This document shows, piece by piece, positions 23,836-30,152 of a DNA stretch of 30,152 nt. How positions within the stretch are numbered: position 1 is the stretch's first letter; every line of letters starts with the position of its first letter. Position numbers and translations under genes: made by a program. The notes beneath the pieces were generated by a model. It searched no databases. It saw nothing but the letters and a program-made list of their open reading frames with translations, and had not been told where the DNA came from. Source of the DNA: a virus; the IMG/VR virus record IMGVR_UViG_3300031578_000246, positions 1-30,152 of that record; one strand, written 5' to 3'.

Positions 23836-24083
23836 TGTCAGAAACTAAATTTACATTCGAAGAAGTTGAACGTCTTATCCGTCGAGCTGAGGCGGCAGTA
23901 AGAATGGATAATCTTGAAAGTGCAATAAAGTATCCTATTATAGGACCTAGTATACAGGTAGCCAATAACTCTGTGGAACTTGTTGGACTTAAGATTCGCC
24001 AGTTTATGTATGAGTCAATGTCCGATAAACGTGACATTGAAAGAAAACGCGAGGCCAATGTCCGTGACTGGACAAGGTATTAA
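23835..24083 (+). CDS. Small charged helical protein, unknown
   Basis: 82 residues, largely helical with a basic/acidic mix (FEEVERLIRRAEAAVRM; MSDKRDIERKREANV). Not recognised. Coupled to the preceding gene by a one-base overlap, so both are probably made together. Confidence 0.7.
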   Translation: MSETKFTFEEVERLIRRAEAAVRMDNLESAIKYPIIGPSIQVANNSVELVGLKIRQFMYESMSDKRDIERKREANVRDWTRY

Positions 24084-24088
24084 GTATT

Positions 24089-24376
24089 ATGGCTATTAAG
24101 TTAAAAGGTGGTTACGAAAAACATTCCATTGACATTGATGGACCTGATGGAAATGCCTATGTTATTTTGGGCAGGGTCGGAAACTATGCCAATCAACTGG
24201 GTTACGATAAAAAAAAGATACAGGATGAAATGACCTCGGGAGATTACACTAATCTTTTGGCTGTTTTTGAAACGTATTTCGGAAGTGTATGCGATATAAA
24301 AACCGAGAACGAAGATTTGGTCCGGGACATATATCGACGCAAGGAAGAACTATATGATGGTGACCAAGATGTTTGA
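24089..24376 (+). CDS. Conserved-type phage protein (GNAYVILG motif), unknown
   Basis: 95 residues. The pattern of an N-terminal strand pair, DGPDGNAYVILG, LGYDKKKIQDEMTSGDY and FETYFG is one I associate with a small protein present in many tailed phages, of unknown role. AAGG lies upstream of the ATG. Its 3' end overlaps the next gene by 23 bases. Confidence 0.75.
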   Translation: MAIKLKGGYEKHSIDIDGPDGNAYVILGRVGNYANQLGYDKKKIQDEMTSGDYTNLLAVFETYFGSVCDIKTENEDLVRDIYRRKEELYDGDQDV

Positions 24377-24596
24377 AGAATTGAATCCTCAAGAACCTAA
24401 ACAACAAAATAAGGCAATATCAGAACTAAATGATTTGGTAGTGATATTAGTTAATAGAATTAAGATTTCTGAAAAGAACCTTTCGAACGCTGAAAGGGTG
24501 CTGCGGGATATCCGAGAAACGGGTAATGTTAGTGCGACAGATGTTACTAAAATAAACAAATATTTTGAAATTAAGAATAGGATATTATGTTCATGA
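24354..24596 (+). CDS. Small helical protein, unknown
   Basis: 80 residues from the ATG at 24354, six bases after AAGGAAG. Predicted to be helical throughout (ISELNDLVVILVNRIKISEKNLSN). Unknown function. Overlaps both neighbours by 23 and 10 bases. Confidence 0.65.
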   Translation: MMVTKMFEELNPQEPKQQNKAISELNDLVVILVNRIKISEKNLSNAERVLRDIRETGNVSATDVTKINKYFEIKNRILCS

Positions 24597-24823
24597 ATAA
24601 AAATAACTCTTTAGTTGATCTGATAAATGAAACTATCGACAATTTTATGGAAATAGCGAATAAGGACCAGTTTGAGGACCTGGATTCCTTGGATCATATG
24701 GAACTTATTATGGACATTGAGGAAACCTTGGACATTAATATTCCCATTAGCGACCTTGAAGGCACACCCACCCGAGAACAGATGGTGCAAATGTCAATTG
24801 ATGCTTCTGGTGTTAAATGTTAG
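24587..24823 (+). CDS. Acyl carrier protein-like protein
   Basis: 78 residues, the usual ACP length. The key motif is DLDSLDHMELIMDIEETLDI: the DSL serine (S34) is where a phosphopantetheine arm is attached in ACPs, and the following helix and IPISDLE match helices II and III of the four-helix bundle. The second half ends in TREQMVQMSIDA, the place of helix IV. No fatty-acid or polyketide enzyme and no phosphopantetheinyl transferase is seen nearby, so it would rely on host enzymes or act without the arm. It could modulate host lipid synthesis or a protein modification. The start could also be the ATG at 24593. Confidence 0.75.
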   Translation: MFMNKNNSLVDLINETIDNFMEIANKDQFEDLDSLDHMELIMDIEETLDINIPISDLEGTPTREQMVQMSIDASGVKC

Positions 24824-25065
24824 ACACCATATCGCAAGTATTTATTCTGGCTTGTGGGTTTGGGGCCTTAATACTAGCTACTTCTCCTATTGCCCTGCGC
24901 CGTAAATGGGCATCCCCTATAGGACTTCTTTCTGAACCTTTCTGGTTCTATTCCGCATTTGTAAATGACCAATGGGGAATTTTAATACTCAGTATGGCTT
25001 ACGGTACCCGATGGGCCCAATGTTTTTATAGAGACTGGTTTAGCGCAAAGAAAATAATCGCATAG
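24817..25065 (+). CDS. Small membrane protein, unknown
   Basis: 82 residues with two hydrophobic segments (about 5-27 and 36-60), the loop containing ALRRKWASPIG and FWFYSAFVNDQWG. A basic loop followed by an aromatic-rich helix suggests an inner-membrane hairpin. The ATG overlaps the stop of the ACP-like gene, so the two are translated together. Confidence 0.7.
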   Translation: MLDTISQVFILACGFGALILATSPIALRRKWASPIGLLSEPFWFYSAFVNDQWGILILSMAYGTRWAQCFYRDWFSAKKIIA

Positions 25066-25074
25066 TTAATATGG

Positions 25075-25082
25075 TATAAATA
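25075..25082 (+). promoter_or_regulatory. Candidate gp55-dependent late promoter (TATAAATA)
   Basis: Exact late octamer in the 54-bp gap before the gene at 25120, with a leader of about 30 nt and AGAGGA as ribosome site. Second such octamer in the window, again intergenic and in the sense direction. Confidence 0.5.
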
Positions 25083-25119
25083 ACTTGGTAGTACAATATT
25101 AATCAAGAGGATTTAAACC

Positions 25120-25392
25120 ATGGCCAATAAAGACGGCGCAGACAAAAACAACCAACAGGTACTAGACGAATTGAAAGAACTTGTTAACCAATGGAAATTG
25201 GGATTAGCGCGATTTAAAGATATTACCTTAAAGTTTGATAGCAAAAACAATGTGTTTCACCTAACACAAAATTTAATCACGGAAACCTATCGTGCATTAC
25301 CGCGCACCTTGAGTTATCTAACCAGTGGTGCCCTGATTTACGTTTTTGTGGTAAAGCCCTACATACTACCTTTGGTGGTATCCCTGTTCTAA
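25120..25392 (+). CDS. Small membrane-anchored protein, unknown
   Basis: 90 residues. A charged soluble N-terminal part (ADKNNQQVLDELKELVNQW) is followed by one or two hydrophobic segments near the end (LSYLTSGALIYVFVV, then YILPLVVSLF). Likely anchored in the inner membrane by its C-terminus. Strong ribosome site AGAGGA and a possible late promoter just upstream. Function unknown. Confidence 0.7.
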   Translation: MANKDGADKNNQQVLDELKELVNQWKLGLARFKDITLKFDSKNNVFHLTQNLITETYRALPRTLSYLTSGALIYVFVVKPYILPLVVSLF

Positions 25393-25411
25393 TTTGAGAA
25401 CACCTTATATT

Positions 25412-26035
25412 ATGAAAAGAAATTCAAAGATAATCCTAGTCGATGTTGACGGGGTTTTAATTGACTGGGAATATGGATTCCATATCTGGATGGAGACTCA
25501 TGGTCACCTGATAGAAGAATCTAAACAGTATAACATAGATAGAAAATATGGTCTAAGTCCCGGTATGGGATTATACCAAATTCAGATATTTAATGAATCT
25601 GCTGCGATGGGATTTTTACCTCCTCTACGGGACGCGCAATACTACGTCAAGTTATTGCATGAGAAACACGGTTACAGATTTGTGGCCGTGACTTCCATGA
25701 GTGATGATGAACACGCTGCCAAACTGCGTGGTAAAAATCTATCTAAACTATTCGGACCTAACACCTTCAAGGAGTTACATTGTCTGCCTTGCGGTTCTTC
25801 TAAACTCGAAATACTTACAGAGCTCAAAAAGAAGTATGCAGGTCACCTGTTCATTGAGGACAGTATTGACAACGCCGAAGATGCAATGAAGCTTGACTAT
25901 CGTGTGATGCTGATGGCGCATGGATATAATTGGGATTATAAACCCACCATATCTACTGTTAAGAAACCTCCATATGACAAGATACAACTAGTAAAAGACT
26001 GGGAAGAAATATATAATGAAGTCATTTCGTCATAA
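25412..26035 (+). CDS. HAD-superfamily phosphatase, putative
   Basis: 207 residues from the ATG at 25412; a TTG at 25394 has no ribosome site. The HAD core is visible: DVDGVLIDW with nucleophile D11 and acid/base D13, VAVTSMSDD (motif II threonine/serine), a conserved-looking GSSKLEILTELKKKY with lysine, and FIEDSIDNAEDA (motif IV acidic pair). The order fits 5'-deoxynucleotidase or polynucleotide-phosphatase type HAD enzymes, so a role in nucleotide metabolism is likely, but the substrate cannot be told. Its last 20 bases overlap the next gene. Confidence 0.78.
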   Translation: MKRNSKIILVDVDGVLIDWEYGFHIWMETHGHLIEESKQYNIDRKYGLSPGMGLYQIQIFNESAAMGFLPPLRDAQYYVKLLHEKHGYRFVAVTSMSDDEHAAKLRGKNLSKLFGPNTFKELHCLPCGSSKLEILTELKKKYAGHLFIEDSIDNAEDAMKLDYRVMLMAHGYNWDYKPTISTVKKPPYDKIQLVKDWEEIYNEVISS

Positions 26036-26714
26036 CCTCATTGAGGTAAAAGGACCTAAAGTACATTCTGAAAGTATTGCAGGTACCCGATTCTACTTCA
26101 ATGAAGATGATCCTACCTCAGGACCTTATCCTTCAGTTACCTCTATACTCAAGTCTCCTGAAAAGGAAGCTGGACTCCAGGCCTGGCGCGACAAAATTGG
26201 CAATGCTGAAGCCACCAAGATTAGTCGCCAGGCGGCGTGTCGTGGTAATAGGGTACACCTTACCATGGAGAATTATATTCTCGGTAAACCTGACGAAGGT
26301 TTTATGGGAGAAGATGCCAAGGGAATTTCCATACAGATTAAAAAACTGGCTGACAAACATGTAGATAATATTCGAGCAGTAGAACAACCCCTTTGGTCTG
26401 ACTTTTTGCGAGTTGCAGGAACACCTGATTTGGTGGCAGACTGGAACGGCCGCATATCGATTATCGATTGGAAGAATTCCATAGGGTCAAAAAAAGAAGA
26501 ATATATCCACGACTATTTTATACAGGAAGCCGCCTACGCTGTCATGTGGGAAGAGAATACAGGCATCCCTATAGATCAACTGGTCACCGTCATAGGAAAC
26601 TTGGAGGGAGCGCCCCAGGTGTTCATTAACAAAAGGGACGACTGGATGCCTTCCTTCCTCCAACTGCGCGAGGAGTTCGACCTCCGCCTTGTGGAGACGC
26701 TTGCAAGCTCTTGA
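26016..26714 (+). CDS. PD-(D/E)XK nuclease (RecB/Cas4-like exonuclease)
   Basis: 232 residues. Nuclease motifs: GNRVH (H81), a glutamate at about 123, GTPDLV (D138), IIDWKNS (D151, K153) and QEAAYAVMW (Q170, Y174). This is the RecB-like order H...D...DxK...QxxxY. Family members are metal-dependent single-strand or end nucleases. In T4-like phages such genes are often annotated only as exonuclease, and could process recombination ends or host DNA. Its stop codon overlaps the first upstream element of promoter cassette D. Confidence 0.85.
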   Translation: MKSFRHNLIEVKGPKVHSESIAGTRFYFNEDDPTSGPYPSVTSILKSPEKEAGLQAWRDKIGNAEATKISRQAACRGNRVHLTMENYILGKPDEGFMGEDAKGISIQIKKLADKHVDNIRAVEQPLWSDFLRVAGTPDLVADWNGRISIIDWKNSIGSKKEEYIHDYFIQEAAYAVMWEENTGIPIDQLVTVIGNLEGAPQVFINKRDDWMPSFLQLREEFDLRLVETLASS

Positions 26715-26801
26715 TTTCCTTAGAGTTTTTCTATATCCCCTAAGTCATTGATTTCATTGAAGAAATTAGTACTTGACTTACCTACCATAAACCTTCATAA
26801 T
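26703..26801 (+). promoter_or_regulatory. Promoter cassette D (repeated family, doubled upstream element)
   Basis: Element 1 GCAAGCTCTTGATTTC (26703-26718) overlaps the nuclease stop. Element 2 CTAAGTCATTGATTTC (26740-26755), 17-bp gap, -35 TTGACT (26773-26778), 17-bp spacer, -10 CATAAT (26796-26801), then ACTTCAATGAGAGA. The leader contains AGAGG before the TTG start at 26833. Confidence 0.8.
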
Positions 26802-26832
26802 GTTACTTCAATGAGAGAAAAGAGGTCACAGA

Positions 26833-27429
26833 TTGAAAGTCTCTAGACAATATATGATAGAGTATTTGCGGACACAACCCCGCGCCAAACAAATTCAGTT
26901 TGTTGGTCGCGCCTTGGTCGTGATCTTCAATAACCAAACCTCAGCCGAAAAACAATCGGATACCACCAATGAAGACAATGGTATCGGGTTCACTGGCGCT
27001 GACGCTTTTGGCGGCGGCCTGACTGCGAAATACTTCCTTAAGCATAAGACTCTTTTGGACTGGCAGTTTGAAAAGTGGGTTAAACCTAATACAAGGGGTG
27101 TACCCCGTATTGTGAAATATTGGAAACAGTTGGATGCCGCTGCACAAGCGAAGGTGTCTAAACCTGTACCTAAAGAACCCGTCATGACCCAAGCGATCAT
27201 GGATGATATTGAAGCTGAAATGAACCGCATGGATCACGAAGGTGAAATGACCGCAGAACGCAAGGCATATGAATGGAAAATGCAACGGGATGCGGATGCT
27301 GAGTTGCGTTCGGAACGGGAAAGGCGCCAGGTAGCGCTTGAGTTTGCAGGACGCAGGCAACGCAATCTAGGCAATAGAGTTGAGTCACGGCGACAAATCC
27401 GTGGCCGAGCAGACCAGAGGTCCTTGTAA
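26833..27429 (+). CDS. Conserved-type phage protein with TTG start, unknown
   Basis: 198 residues if started at TTG 26833, seven bases after AGAGG. The next ATG, 26854, lacks a ribosome site. The N-terminal 110 residues (ALVVIFNNQTSAEKQ, GIGFTGADA, DWQFEKWVKPNTRG, RIVKYWKQL) form a motif set I associate with a family found in several phages, of unknown role. The C-terminal 85 residues are a highly charged helix ending in a basic RRQRNLGNRVESRRQIRGR tail, suggesting nucleic-acid contact. Arginine and alanine codons CGC/GCG appear more often than in core genes. It stands alone between cassette D and a terminator. Confidence 0.75.
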   Translation: MKVSRQYMIEYLRTQPRAKQIQFVGRALVVIFNNQTSAEKQSDTTNEDNGIGFTGADAFGGGLTAKYFLKHKTLLDWQFEKWVKPNTRGVPRIVKYWKQLDAAAQAKVSKPVPKEPVMTQAIMDDIEAEMNRMDHEGEMTAERKAYEWKMQRDADAELRSERERRQVALEFAGRRQRNLGNRVESRRQIRGRADQRSL

Positions 27430-27450
27430 TAACAGGGCACCTCTTTTTTT
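27416..27450 (+). terminator. Intrinsic terminator overlapping the end of the 26833 gene
   Basis: AGAGGT-CCTTGT, loop AATA, ACAGGG-C-ACCTCT, then seven T (27444-27450). Long stem with one bulge and one wobble pair. The left arm lies inside the coding end of the upstream gene. Confidence 0.82.
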
Positions 27451-27471
27451 AAAAGTGTAGGAGAGTATAGT

Positions 27472-27978
27472 ATGAGTTTAAGTAACCAAGAAAAACGTGA
27501 GTTGATTGTAAATGCCCTGTATAAGAATTACAAGGGCGCCGAATCGGTCACCCGTAAACAAGTGGTAGCGGCCGTAAAGGACCTGCCTGTTCCCTTCCCT
27601 TTCTGGATGACACATGCCAAGAATCGTAATGACGATGGCACGTACCGTATGCCAGAACCTCTGGTAGTCAAATCTGCGCCTGGTAAGAAAGCGACAGGTG
27701 TTGTAGTTGCCGAGGAAGTTAAAGGCGTGACCAAACGAAAGCCTAAGGGCAAAAAGAAGGTCGAAAAGAAGGTTAAACCTGCGCCTGTAAAGAAGGCTAA
27801 GGTTGCGCCTGTGAAAAAGGCCAAAAAAGAGGTCGAACCTGGAACTGCTGTTGAGTTTGATGGTAAATCTGGAAAGATTGTCAATGACCTGTCCACTCAA
27901 TACTTTGTTGAACTTGAAGATGGCAAAGAAGTGTTCGTTTTTAAGACTGACAAGCGCTTGAGTAAAGCCAAAAATTAG
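27472..27978 (+). CDS. Protein sharing the AAA+ N-domain, with lysine-rich linker and KOW-like end
   Basis: 168 residues. Residues 1-65 are clearly related to the N-terminal domain of the AAA+ protein at 7645: both have NQEKRE, a TR-x-x-VV centre, FPFW, THAKNR and a following G-x-Y. Residues about 75-125 are a lysine/proline/alanine linker like histone H1 tails (PVKKAKVAPVKKAKKE). The last 45 residues (PGTAVEFDGKSGKIVNDL, then YFVELEDGKEVFVF) read like a small KOW/SH3-type barrel. It may bind nucleic acid and may compete with or recruit the AAA+ machine. TAGGAG lies before the ATG. Function unknown. Confidence 0.78.
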   Translation: MSLSNQEKRELIVNALYKNYKGAESVTRKQVVAAVKDLPVPFPFWMTHAKNRNDDGTYRMPEPLVVKSAPGKKATGVVVAEEVKGVTKRKPKGKKKVEKKVKPAPVKKAKVAPVKKAKKEVEPGTAVEFDGKSGKIVNDLSTQYFVELEDGKEVFVFKTDKRLSKAKN

Positions 27979-27981
27979 CTG

Positions 27982-28176
27982 ATGAAGTACCGAGTACTGC
28001 AAGAAATTACAGATTGGTCTGGGTTGGAGTACATTGTACCCAACCACACCTACCTTGTTAATGACACCAAAGAATTTTGTTATGGTTACATTAAACAAGG
28101 TACGACCGAACCTGAAATGTTCGATAAAGCGGTACTCTTTTCAACAAGCTATCGTAAGTTTAAGGAAATAAAATGA
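27982..28176 (+). CDS. Small beta protein, unknown
   Basis: 64 residues (MKYRVLQEITDWSGLEYIVP, YLVND, FCYGYI). It looks like a short beta-rich domain. Starts three bases after the preceding stop and overlaps the next start in ATGA. Not recognised. Confidence 0.65.
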   Translation: MKYRVLQEITDWSGLEYIVPNHTYLVNDTKEFCYGYIKQGTTEPEMFDKAVLFSTSYRKFKEIK

Positions 28177-28442
28177 AAATCAGAAATCGTACCCCATTAT
28201 TCGGTAAGGAAGATCCAAAATTCCTGTACAAGGTGCGCGTTAATTATCGTAGTGGTATCCAAGAAGAATTCTGGTGTCTAGACTTTAGTTACGGGCCTAA
28301 CAGTAGGGGTATAGGAACTTATAATTGGACGTTACCTACCACACCTTATAGTTCAGAAATGCCTGTACAAATAGGACCGTCAGATATTGAATCGGCCTGG
28401 ATAGTTGAAAGAATTAAAGTGCCAAAGGAATGCCTAGAATGA
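28173..28442 (+). CDS. Small protein, unknown
   Basis: 89 residues with YKVRVNYRSGIQEEFWCLDFSY and an AWIVERIKVP strand; a small beta-type fold. AAGGA precedes the ATG. Not recognised. Overlaps the next gene by four bases. Confidence 0.68.
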   Translation: MKIRNRTPLFGKEDPKFLYKVRVNYRSGIQEEFWCLDFSYGPNSRGIGTYNWTLPTTPYSSEMPVQIGPSDIESAWIVERIKVPKECLE

Positions 28443-28816
28443 AAGTACCATTAACAGCAATTAGTGCGCGGGCGGTTACAGGCATTACAGGCCAACGTCT
28501 ATGGGGTGAGTGGGATCTAAATGACCTGCGAGCCGATAATATGTCCACCATGTTAGATGTGTGGGAAAAAGAACTTAAGGAGGCCCATAAACGGATCAAA
28601 CTGGATGATATTTTCACGGACGACAAGTATATCAAATATGACCTACTTGCAACCTACGCCCATGGCGAAGGTGTTCCCCTGACCGCTGAGGTTAACCTTT
28701 CAATTCGAGGCAGCGTTAAGGAATTAAAATGGGGTAAATTTGTGTATCGTGCAAAGGGTACAAAACTTTACACCAAAAAGAAAGACAAGATTATTAAAGA
28801 AACGGAGATTGATTAA
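28439..28816 (+). CDS. Small alpha-beta protein, unknown
   Basis: 125 residues from the ATG at 28439, which overlaps the previous stop (ATGA) and lies nine bases after AAAGGA; a closer ATG at 28430 has no suitable site. Contains GQRLWGEWDLNDLRADN, a helix VWEKELKEAHKRIKL and a lysine-rich end. Unknown function. Confidence 0.65.
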   Translation: MKVPLTAISARAVTGITGQRLWGEWDLNDLRADNMSTMLDVWEKELKEAHKRIKLDDIFTDDKYIKYDLLATYAHGEGVPLTAEVNLSIRGSVKELKWGKFVYRAKGTKLYTKKKDKIIKETEID

Positions 28817-28817
28817 G

Positions 28818-29375
28818 ATGTATGTAACTGAAGCGAAAGCTCCTCCTGGCACCTACTTTATTGGCGACCCATGTTACGCGGTACCAGACGATGATTGGCA
28901 TGATCTGTTAGAGTCAACTGGTTATCTTGGTCTATATGCCAGTGAAGAAAACAAAAAACTGGATATTTACAATCGCAAAGATGATATGAATGGGGTCTTT
29001 CGTTATAAGGGCCGGTATATTTTGGCGTCTAGCACCTCGTATGGTGATGGGTGTTATCCAGGATCAGATGGGTTTTCTTACGGCGTCGATGCAGGCATGA
29101 TTGGTGCCGTGCCTATGGACTGGGCCTTATCCAGTGATGAAAATACAAAGGACGAACCAGGTTGGTTTGAACGTGTAGGCACTGTGGTGAACTTTAAGGG
29201 TTCAATTTGGATTGAATACGATGATGGTACGATTACCATCTGTAGCACAATCCCCTCCGAAAATATCAGCATCAAAACTGGTGACGAGGAAGAAGAAGCT
29301 TGTGAGCAGTGTGGCGAAATATACTCCGATTGTTATCCAGGATATTGCGAATATGACGAAGAAAACGAAGACTAA
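28818..29375 (+). CDS. GDPCY-type phage protein with C-terminal zinc-ribbon-like tail
   Basis: 185 residues from the ATG at 28818; a longer frame would overlap the upstream gene. The set YFIGDPCYAV, DDDWHDLL, STSYGDG and YGVDAGMIGAVP is a family pattern I know from various phage and bacterial proteins of unknown function. The C-terminus adds CEQCGEIYSDCYPGYCEY, a possible four-cysteine zinc site, followed by an acidic end. It could be an enzyme (conserved GD, DG and D residues), but no reaction can be stated. Confidence 0.7.
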   Translation: MYVTEAKAPPGTYFIGDPCYAVPDDDWHDLLESTGYLGLYASEENKKLDIYNRKDDMNGVFRYKGRYILASSTSYGDGCYPGSDGFSYGVDAGMIGAVPMDWALSSDENTKDEPGWFERVGTVVNFKGSIWIEYDDGTITICSTIPSENISIKTGDEEEEACEQCGEIYSDCYPGYCEYDEENED

Positions 29376-29553
29376 AACCGAGGACACTTTCAAGTGCGAA
29401 TATTGTGGCACAGATTGTGGTTGGGGTAAATGCCCTGAACAGGAAGAATATGAAAGGGAATCTGAGGATTACCCCGATGATGATTGGCGTCTAGAAGACG
29501 ATGGCCAACCCGATGAAGCCCAAGAGTGGCACGACTTTGACCCGGACTGTTAA
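29353..29553 (+). CDS. Small acidic zinc-finger-like protein
   Basis: 66 residues from the ATG at 29353, overlapping the preceding gene by 23 bases. A basic start (TKKTKTKTED), then CEYCGTDCGWGKC, giving a compact four-cysteine cluster, and a very acidic C-terminus. Its four-cysteine layout echoes the tail of the upstream protein. Unknown. Confidence 0.6.
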   Translation: MTKKTKTKTEDTFKCEYCGTDCGWGKCPEQEEYERESEDYPDDDWRLEDDGQPDEAQEWHDFDPDC

Positions 29554-30152
29554 ATGAAGTTAAGAATATACAGCGATCTTCATAATGAATTTAGAAGAGG
29601 CCAAGAATGGCGTCCCCCAGTTCTACTTGGAGAAAGGGATACCGTACTGGTCCTCGCGGGAGATATTGACGTGGGAAAACACCTAGTGAGATATGTGAAT
29701 TCCCTTGTGGACAGATTTAAGGCTGTGGTGTATATTCTGGGCAACCACGAACTATACGGCCACAATATCGATTTTCTGGATAAGTATAAGAGTACTTCTC
29801 CCAATGCATATTTCCTAAATAATTCCTCTGTCACCATTGATGATGTGGAATTCCTTGGTACGCCCTTGTGGACTGATATGAATAATGGAAATCCCCTAAT
29901 CATGCAAATGGCTACGGGTATGATGAATGACTTTTCGCAGATTCGTCAGGCGGCCGAGTATGGCAGACTTACTTCTGACCGTTGGATTGCGGAGAATATC
30001 AAAGCGCGAGACTTCCTGGTTAAGAACTTGGACGAGAATAAAAAACAAGTGGTTGTTACCCACCACGCCCCTGATTTCCTGTGCGCAGAGAATAATCCTA
30101 TGGCTGGAAACAACGGCGATTATTTTTATTATAACCTAAATATGCAGGACCT
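29554..30152 (+). CDS. Metallophosphoesterase, 5' part
   Basis: First 199 residues; the gene runs off the window. Calcineurin-like motifs: SDLHNE (D8, H10), LAGDID, LGNHELYG and VVTHHAPD, which together bind two metals. It belongs to the same superfamily as gp47 but lacks the Mre11 capping pattern. It is closer to small phosphoesterases acting on nucleotides or phosphoproteins. The start follows the preceding stop directly (TAAATG). Substrate unknown. Confidence 0.85.
   Translation, partial: MKLRIYSDLHNEFRRGQEWRPPVLLGERDTVLVLAGDIDVGKHLVRYVNSLVDRFKAVVYILGNHELYGHNIDFLDKYKSTSPNAYFLNNSSVTIDDVEFLGTPLWTDMNNGNPLIMQMATGMMNDFSQIRQAAEYGRLTSDRWIAENIKARDFLVKNLDENKKQVVVTHHAPDFLCAENNPMAGNNGDYFYYNLNMQD

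Noticed and set aside
4985-26801. Repeated 16-bp elements as a CRISPR array or insertion sequence ends
   Set aside because: The copies are dispersed, not regularly spaced, and each is locked to a promoter; no transposase or terminal inverted repeats are seen.
1-30152. tRNA genes
   Set aside because: I saw no cloverleaf with a convincing anticodon arm and TTCGA-type loop; short gaps between genes leave little room.

Overview
The window reads as the DNA replication, recombination and late-transcription core of a T4-like tailed phage (myovirus). Every gene I can support lies on the plus strand, closely packed and often with ATGA or TAATG overlaps. Recognisable T4 homologues in order are uvsW (3' part), gene 55, 47, 46, 45, 44, 62, regA, 43, uvsX and 41. 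As I recall it, this order resembles the T4-like phages of marine bacteria more than T4 itself. The host cannot be named from the sequence. Near-consensus sigma70 promoters show that it is a bacterium with an ordinary housekeeping RNA polymerase.

Layout. 1-2010: the UvsW helicase end, a small Sm-like protein and the late sigma factor gp55. 2007-4844: a consensus promoter and the gp47/gp46 (Mre11/Rad50-like) operon. 4845-8901: an inserted block with a long hairpin, two copies of a repeated promoter cassette, a metallopeptidase-VWA protein (CobT-like), another cassette, a MoxR/CobS-like AAA+ ATPase and an intrinsic terminator. 8908-10810: a small membrane protein, a LapG-like cysteine protease, the sliding clamp gp45 and a small acidic protein. 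10840-14521: clamp loader genes 44 and 62, separated by a MazG-like pyrophosphohydrolase, a DUF4338/DruA-like protein and small proteins. 14518-17260: a zinc-finger protein, a DHH phosphoesterase, RegA and small proteins. 17276-23524: terminator, DNA polymerase gp43, a primase-like (AEP) protein, UvsX, a small protein and helicase gp41. 23524-26714: cassette C, small early-type genes, an acyl-carrier-like protein, membrane proteins, a HAD phosphatase and a PD-(D/E)XK nuclease. 26703-30152: cassette D and accessory genes, ending in a truncated metallophosphoesterase.

How it fits together. gp43, gp45, gp44/62, gp41, UvsX, UvsW and gp46/47 would form the replisome and the recombination-dependent replication machinery. 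gp55 with the gp45 clamp would drive late transcription, and RegA would repress translation of early mRNAs. Over this core lies a second layer of accessory genes controlled by a five-copy promoter cassette. Each copy has a 16-bp upstream element placed exactly 17 bp before a TTGACT-17-CATAAT promoter, followed by a conserved start region. The cassette precedes the CobT-like gene, the CobS-like gene and two accessory operons. One protein of the last operon shares its N-terminal domain with the CobS-like ATPase. This cassette and the ATPase/VWA/peptidase module are the best candidates in the window for an undescribed system.
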